The notes beneath the pieces are model-generated. The model was not told the DNA's origin, did not search any database, and was given only the letters and a program-made list of their open reading frames with translations. From the NCBI GenBank assembly GCA_949500635.1, contig CATAWQ010000026.1, positions 1-11,423 of the forward strand: a DNA stretch of 11,423 nucleotides. Direction: 5' to 3'. This document shows positions 7,086 to 11,423 of this stretch, piece after piece (the stretch's first letter is position 1; each line of letters opens with the position of its first letter). Both the position numbers and the translations under genes were made by a program. Source of the stretch: an uncultured Mycoplasmatota bacterium. GTDB lineage: Bacteria > Bacillota_I > Bacilli_A > Mycoplasmatales > Mycoplasmoidaceae.

Positions 7086-7148
7086 ATTTTTCCTTTGTAT
7101 ATAATATTATATATTATTATATATATAAATTACAAATTCAAGATAAAT
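7086..7148. promoter_or_regulatory. Divergent promoter region, small gene and sdaA
   Basis: The 63-base intergenic stretch is almost wholly A/T. Leftward, TATAAT at 7111-7106 suits the small gene. Rightward, TATAAT at 7100-7105 and TATAAA at 7124-7129 are candidates for sdaA, the second giving a leader of about 13 bases. No -35 hexamers are convincing. Only AAGA, a weak ribosome binding site, precedes the sdaA ATG. Confidence 0.5.
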
Positions 7149-8378
7149 ATGCAATCATTATTAGAACTTTATAAAATTGGATATGGACCTAGTTCATCTC
7201 ATACAATGGGGCCTAGTAAGTTAGCAAAAATATTTAAAGATAAGTATCCAAATGCTGATAAAATTAAAGTTATTTTATATGGATCATTAGCTTTAACAGG
7301 CAAAGGTCATTTTACAGACAAAGCAATATCTGATGTATTAAAGCCAGTTAAACATCAAATTATATTTGATATAAAAACTAAAATTGATCATCCTAACACT
7401 GTAGATTTTATTGCTTATAAAAATGATCATGAAATAGGTAAATTTACTGGTATTTCAATTGGTGGTGGTAGTATAGTCATTAAGGGTCAAAAAAATAAAC
7501 AAGTAAAAGAGTGTTATAAATTTAATTACTTTACACCTACATGAAAATACTGTAAGAAAAATAAAATTGATTTGTATCAATATGTAATGAAATGTGAGGG
7601 TAAAGACTTTCAAAAATATTTAAAAGAGATCTGAAAAGCAATGCAAATGTCTGTCAAAGAAGGATTGCATAAAAAAGGTTTTTTACCAGGTGCACTTAAA
7701 ATTGAAAGACGAGCTAATAAAATGTATCATAACAATGATAAAAAAGTTAAAAAAATGTTTAATGGGAATGATGCACTTAAACATTTATATGCATATGCAT
7801 TTGCTGCCAATGAAATGAATGCTAGTGGAGGAGTGGTAGTTACCGCACCTACATGTGGAGCTTGTGGTGTAATTCCAGCAGTGTTTTGTTATGCTAAATA
7901 TGATTTAGGATATAAAGATAGTGAAATTTTAAAAGCAATTGCAGTTGCTGGAATAATTGGTAATTTTTTTAAGAGAAATGCATCTGTGGCAGGCGCAGAA
8001 GGTGGATGTCAAGCAGAAGTTGGAACAGCGTGCGCAATGGCAGCAGCTGGATTTGCCTATTTATCAGGATATGGAATTAATGTCGTTCAACATGCTGCAA
8101 AGATTGGAATTACTCATTTTTTAGGACTAACATGCGACCCAGTATTGGGATTTGTTAAGATTCCGTGTATTGAAAGAAATGCTGCTGCTGCTAATAGAGC
8201 TATTGAAGCGGCTCAAATTGCTGCTCTAAACCATGATGAAGCAGATTTATTTAGTTTAGATGAAGTTATTGAAACAGCTAATAGAACAGGTAAAGATTTA
8301 CTACCAGAATATCGTGAAACATCAATTGGTGGATTAGCAGGTATTTGAACTGAAAAACAAAAGGCTAACAAAAAATAA
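7149..8378 (+). CDS. sdaA: L-serine dehydratase (L-serine ammonia-lyase), single-chain
   Basis: This Fe-S enzyme converts L-serine to pyruvate and ammonia in the cytoplasm, feeding pyruvate to acetyl-CoA and, with AckA, to ATP. The 409-residue chain carries both domains, beta first then alpha. The beta domain starts with LYKIGYGPSSSHTMGPSKL, and the alpha domain has TAPTCGACGVIP (Cys236, Cys239), AGAEGGCQAEVG (Cys287), Cys295, and TCDPVLGFVKIPCIERN (Cys329, Cys340). Cys287, Cys329 and Cys340 are spaced 42 and 11 apart, as in the cluster-ligand cysteines of the family as I recall it. The chain is some 45 residues shorter than E. coli SdaA, mostly in the beta part. Trp codons at 7542, 7632 and 8346 are TGA. 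The start is at MQSLLELYKIG; the in-frame ATG at 7095 would add a nonsensical Ile/Tyr-rich leader. The stop abuts the engB stop. Confidence 0.93.
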
Positions 8379-8389
8379 CTATTTTTTGT
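8368..8389. terminator. Putative bidirectional terminator across both stop codons
   Basis: ACAAAAAATA (8368-8377) and TATTTTTTGT (8380-8389) form a perfect 10-bp inverted repeat around a 2-base centre. The sdaA stop TAA (8376-8378) and the engB stop TAG (8381-8379) both lie inside it. Each strand has a T6 run. The stem is nearly all A-T, so strength is uncertain, but no other terminator is available for the two convergent transcripts. Confidence 0.5.
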
Positions 8390-8957
8390 TTATAGTTGCA
8401 AGTGCTTGTTTGATTTTCAAATTAATTTCATTGATTCCAATTTTCTTTTTTGCACTTACTAAAATAACTTTATCAAAATTAACATTAAGAAATTTACAAA
8501 TTTTTGCCATATTATTTTGGTAATTAGATAAAGGCATCTTATCTGTCTTGTTTAAAACTATAAAATGATTAATAAATCTTTCATTAAAGAATTTACTCAT
8601 TCTAGCATCTGCATCTGTAATAACATTAGCATCACAAATTTGAAATACACCAAATAAATTTTTACGATGAAGAATGTAGTCGTTAATTAAAGTATCAAAA
8701 TAAATAATTTGAGACTTTGATGCTCTAGCATAACCATATCCTGGTAAATCAATAATTCTAAACTTACCACAATTGAAAAAATTAACAACATTAGTTTTTC
8801 CTGGTTTTGAAGAACTATAAGCTACTTTTTCATTAGCTAAAGAATTGATTAACGAAGATTTACCTGTATTGCTTCGACCGATGAAACAAAATTCAGTAAC
8901 ATCATCTTGAATTCAGTCCTCAATTTTGCTCGCTGATTTAATAAAAGATATTTTCAT
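8379..8957 (-). CDS. engB: Ribosome biogenesis GTP-binding protein EngB (YsxC/YihA)
   Basis: EngB is an essential small TRAFAC-class GTPase that assists large-subunit ribosome assembly. The 192-residue chain matches the family. GTPase motifs in order: G1 GRSNTGKSS (residues 27-35), G2 KPGKTNVVNFF with Thr55, G3 DLPGYGYA (70-77; the extended GYG is diagnostic for EngB), G4 NKTDK (136-140) and G5 VSAKKKIG (167-174). Trp15 is TGA. G1 has Thr where Val is usual (GRSNVGKS), a mild change. Its ATG overlaps the last base of the upstream yneF stop (TAATG), so translation is likely coupled; only a weak AGG precedes it. It is the last gene of the tkt operon and its stop touches the sdaA stop. Confidence 0.95.
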
Positions 8958-9193
8958 TACCTATTAGGTTTATTGTTTCTTTTAAAAATAGCCATCATCT
9001 GTTTTACTTGTTGCTCTGATGGTTTTCTTCCCATTTGAGCATACATCGCTCTAATTTGTTGCTCAGTTATTGGAGGATTTTCATCCAATTGTTTTTTGAA
9101 ATATTTTTGAGATAGATAAAATCCAATTATTGCTCCAACGATTAAAGCACCGATTACACCAAATACTATTCCACAAATTACACCTGCACTCAT
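8957..9193 (-). CDS. YneF family (UPF0154) small membrane protein
   Basis: This is a 78-residue single-pass membrane protein. Residues 4-28 form a Gly/Ile/Val-rich membrane helix (VICGIVFGVIGALIVGAIIG) near the N-terminus. A cytosolic tail follows with ENPPITEQQIRAMYAQMGRKPSEQQVKQMM, the conserved motif of the UPF0154/YneF family of Firmicutes and mollicutes, whose function is unknown. In Bacillus subtilis the gene also lies beside transketolase, which fits the present neighbourhood. The ribosome binding site AAGGGG lies within the last codons of tkt, and the ATG follows the tkt stop after 2 bases. Its stop overlaps the engB start by one base. All evidence points to co-transcription with both. 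Confidence 0.9.
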   Translation of the reverse strand: MSAGVICGIVFGVIGALIVGAIIGFYLSQKYFKKQLDENPPITEQQIRAMYAQMGRKPSEQQVKQMMAIFKRNNKPNR

Positions 9194-9195
9194 AT

Positions 9196-11196
9196 TTATC
9201 CCCTTTTAGTTTTGTTTGTCTTCTTTAAATTTATGTATCACTTATTAATTTTATCACTTATTGCTGCTTCGTTCAACTTAAAATGATCTACAACATCTGT
9301 TGGTTTGCCAGACATACCAAAAGTATTTATACCAATTGGTAAATCGGCAATTTTGTGTCAGCATGTAGTTGATCCATATTCAATTGATACTGTAGGTCTA
9401 CTACCAAGAATAGATTCTTGGTAAACTTTAGATTGTTCATAGAACAATTCCAAACAAGGCATAGAAACAACTATTGATTTAATATTTTTCTTTGCTAATC
9501 TTTCTGCTACTCCAATAGCAATAGCAACTTCTGAACCTGTAGCAATAATGTTGATTACTGGGTTTTCATACTTTTTAATTACATAACCTCCATTAGGTGT
9601 ATTTGAAAACGAACCTTGTGCTTGAGTAAATGCAGCACGACTAGTTGCAACACTAATAGGACGATCTTTAGTTTTATTAATCATATAAAGAACTCCTAAA
9701 CATTCATTAAAATTTGCTGGTCTAAAAAAATAGTGATTAGGAATACTTCTTAACATTTGCATTTGTTCAATCGGTTGATGAGTCGGACCATCTTCACCAA
9801 TGGTGATTGAGTCATGCGAATAAACTGTACACATTGGTAAATGTGAGATAGCACCTAATCTAGTAGCTGGTTTGCAATAATCGCTAAAACTCATGAATGT
9901 AGAACCAATTGCTCTGCATCCACCATGAGCACAAATACCATTTCCTATAGCTTCCATTGCAAATTCTCTTACACCTATGTTAATATTTTGTGGTTCAAAA
10001 TAATTTTTAGTTATAGCCAAAGATTTTTTGTATTTAATCTTAGTTGATGAAGATAGATCCGCAATTAATGTTAAAAATGTTGGATTATTTTCTAAATATA
10101 ATTGTAAAGCTTCACCAAAAATGTTTCTAGTAGCTTCTTTTGGTTTTGGTTGATAGTTAGCATATCAATCAAGAGAGAAAATAAATTCATTTCTTGTTAA
10201 ATTAAGCAGTTGTTGGTATAAAGCTAAATTTTTTGCTTCTAATATATTGATATTTCTATTGAATGATTGTTGCGCTAATTTACCACGCTTTATAAATGGT
10301 TCAAAATCTTTTTTAGCATTTTCATGAACAATAAATGGAGGAATATTGTATTTAAGTTTTTTTCTAATTTCTTTAACTTCTTCTTCTGTGAATGGAGCAC
10401 CATGACATTTGTTTGAATTGGCATGTCTTGATCCATATCCAATAACTGATTGGCATTCAATCACTGTAGGTTTTAATGAATGTTTTGCTAATTTAATAGC
10501 ACGAGAAATAGCAGCTACATTATTTGCATCATGTACTCTAATATAATTTCATTTAGCACTTTTAAATAATTTTCTGACATTAATTTTAGTGGAATCAGAT
10601 ACTCTACCATCTAATTGGACTTTATTAGAGTCATATAGCATAATTAATTTATTAAGACCTAAGTTACCAGCTACATTGATTGCTTCATAAAAAATTCCTT
10701 CTTCTAAGCAACCATCACCAAATAAACAATATGTATAATGGTCAATAACTTTAATATTTTTATTAAATTCATTAGCTAATTTTTTTTCTGCAATAGCTAA
10801 TCCAACTGCCATTGCGACACCTTGTCCTAATGGACCAGTTGATACTTCAATACCTTTAAGCAGAATGTTTTCAGGATGCCCTGCTGTTTTAGAGTCTATT
10901 TGTCTGAAGTTTACAAGGTCTTGAGTAGTAATATCTTTATAACCTGCTAATAGCATTGTTGCATATAGTAATGCACTACCATGACCTGCCGACAAAACAA
11001 AACGATCCCTATTAAAAAAAGTAGGGTTTTCTGAATTGTATACTAAATGATTTCTAAATAAAGCATACATTATTGGTGCAGCGCCTAGAACTATACCAGG
11101 ATGACCTGATTGTGCTCTTGAAATCGCGTCAACACCTAACATCCTAATTGTGTTAACTGCTAGTTGAGTGTATTTACTTGTATACTTACTTCACAT
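9196..11196 (-). CDS. tkt: Transketolase
   Basis: This thiamine-diphosphate enzyme moves two-carbon units between sugar phosphates in the non-oxidative pentose phosphate pathway, which supplies ribose-5-phosphate from glycolytic intermediates. The frame is 666 residues, the usual length, once TGA is read as Trp. Seen: AVNTIRMLGVDAISRAQSGH near the N-terminus, with SGHPG at 30-34; SAGHGSALLY; STGPLGQGVAMAVG; cofactor motif FGDGCLEEG (GDG at 160-162) ending in DSNKV; GYGSRHANS; the catalytic NIGVREFAM with Glu411; GEDGPTHQPIEQ (467-478); and the C-terminal domain with ATGSEV and IEYGSTTCW. The start ATG at 11196 restores the family N-terminus (MWSKYTSKYTQLAVN); starting at 11142 would remove 18 conserved residues. 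Its C-terminal codons form the yneF ribosome binding site. No ribosome binding site precedes tkt itself. Confidence 0.96.
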
Positions 11197-11205
11197 ACAA
11201 AATAA

Positions 11206-11211
11206 ATTATA
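11206..11211 (-). promoter_or_regulatory. -10 box of the tkt-yneF-engB operon
   Basis: On the minus strand TATAAT occupies 11211-11206, only 9 bases before the tkt ATG. The predicted transcription start near 11199 leaves a leader of about 3 bases, so the transcript would be leaderless or nearly so. This agrees with the lack of a Shine-Dalgarno sequence. No clear -35 is visible. Confidence 0.5.
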
Positions 11212-11236
11212 AAGTAATTAAATATATAATTATTAA

Positions 11237-11242
11237 TATAAT
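11237..11242 (+). promoter_or_regulatory. -10 box of the tRNA-Leu gene
   Basis: TATAAT at 11237-11242 lies 9 bases before the mature tRNA 5' end, so the expected start near 11249 gives a leader of about 3 bases. No convincing -35. It shares a 55-base AT-only gap with the oppositely directed tkt promoter. Confidence 0.55.
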
Positions 11243-11251
11243 TTTAGATAT

Positions 11252-11335
11252 GCACTCGTGGCGGAACTGGCAGACGCGTTAGACTTAGGATCTAATTCTT
11301 AATGAGTGGGGGTTCAAGTCCCTTCGAGTGCACCA
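11252..11335 (+). tRNA. tRNA-Leu, anticodon UAG
   Basis: The 84-base gene folds as a class II tRNA. The acceptor stem GCACTCG (11252-11258) pairs with CGAGTGC (11325-11331), and A is the discriminator. The CCA end (11333-11335) is encoded. The D arm has the G-G loop. The anticodon stem TTAGA/TCTAA encloses loop CTTAGGA with anticodon TAG, reading leucine CUN codons. A long variable arm, as in tRNA-Leu, is followed by the T arm with GGTTCAAGTCC. All these features agree, so identity is firm. Confidence 0.97.
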
Positions 11336-11348
11336 TTAATAATCTAAT

Positions 11349-11405
11349 AGCACTTTATGTAAAAGTGCTCTAAATTGAAATATAAAGTGCAACACTTAAT
11401 ATTTT
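11349..11405 (+). terminator. Hairpins downstream of tRNA-Leu, possible terminator
   Basis: AGCACTTT (11349-11356) and AAAGTGCT (11362-11369) form a perfect 8-bp stem with a 5-base loop, but no T run follows it. Further on, AAGTG (11385-11389) can pair with CACTT (11393-11397) across a 3-base loop, followed by AATATTTTT, a U-rich tail. One or both probably end the tRNA transcript. The last 20 bases show no gene. Confidence 0.5.
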
Positions 11406-11423
11406 TATAACACAAAAGATTTA

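Noticed and set aside
7095..7148. Earlier ATG for sdaA
   Set aside because: It would translate the AT-only promoter into an Ile/Tyr leader not found in the family, and it overlaps the predicted -10 boxes.
11362..11390. Two AAAGTGC sites after the tRNA as further MraZ boxes
   Set aside because: They are 22 bp apart, not 10, end in C rather than G/T, and are explained by hairpin pairing.
1..11423. CRISPR array, insertion sequence, prophage or defence island
   Set aside because: I saw no spaced identical repeats, transposase or integrase motifs, or terminal inverted repeats. The content is housekeeping plus one surface protein.

Overview
The window comes from a low-GC, wall-less bacterium of the class Mollicutes (Mycoplasma-like). 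In-frame TGA codons must be read as tryptophan (translation table 4) to make acetate kinase, FtsZ, the FtsA-like protein, serine dehydratase, EngB and transketolase whole. With TGA as a stop, each of these would appear broken. The only TGG tryptophan I found is in mraZ. The species cannot be named from the sequence alone.

Layout, left to right. (1) An AT-rich flank, then acetate kinase (ackA) and a tiny four-cysteine protein, closed by a hairpin terminator at about 1490-1514. (2) A minimal division cluster on the + strand: mraZ, rsmH, a very divergent FtsA-like protein and ftsZ. Its promoter is overlaid by 10-bp-spaced MraZ boxes. There are no wall-synthesis genes between them, as expected for a wall-less cell. 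(3) A minus-strand region with a leucine-rich-repeat surface lipoprotein, whose promoter region contains a run of 19 A (a phase-variation candidate), and upstream of it a 63-residue unknown protein with its own terminator. (4) A divergent, + strand, single-chain L-serine dehydratase (sdaA). (5) A tightly packed minus-strand operon: transketolase (tkt), a YneF-family membrane protein and the ribosome-assembly GTPase EngB. It meets sdaA tail to tail with no spacer, inside a palindrome. (6) A tRNA-Leu(UAG) gene, divergent from tkt, followed by hairpins up to the window end.

Functionally, ackA gives ATP from acetyl phosphate, sdaA can feed serine into pyruvate, and tkt serves the non-oxidative pentose phosphate pathway. 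mraZ, rsmH, the FtsA-like gene and ftsZ form a self-regulated division operon. There is no CRISPR array, insertion sequence or prophage. The least ordinary items are the degenerate FtsA-like protein, the A19 tract in front of the lipoprotein gene, the MraZ operator and the small Cys protein.
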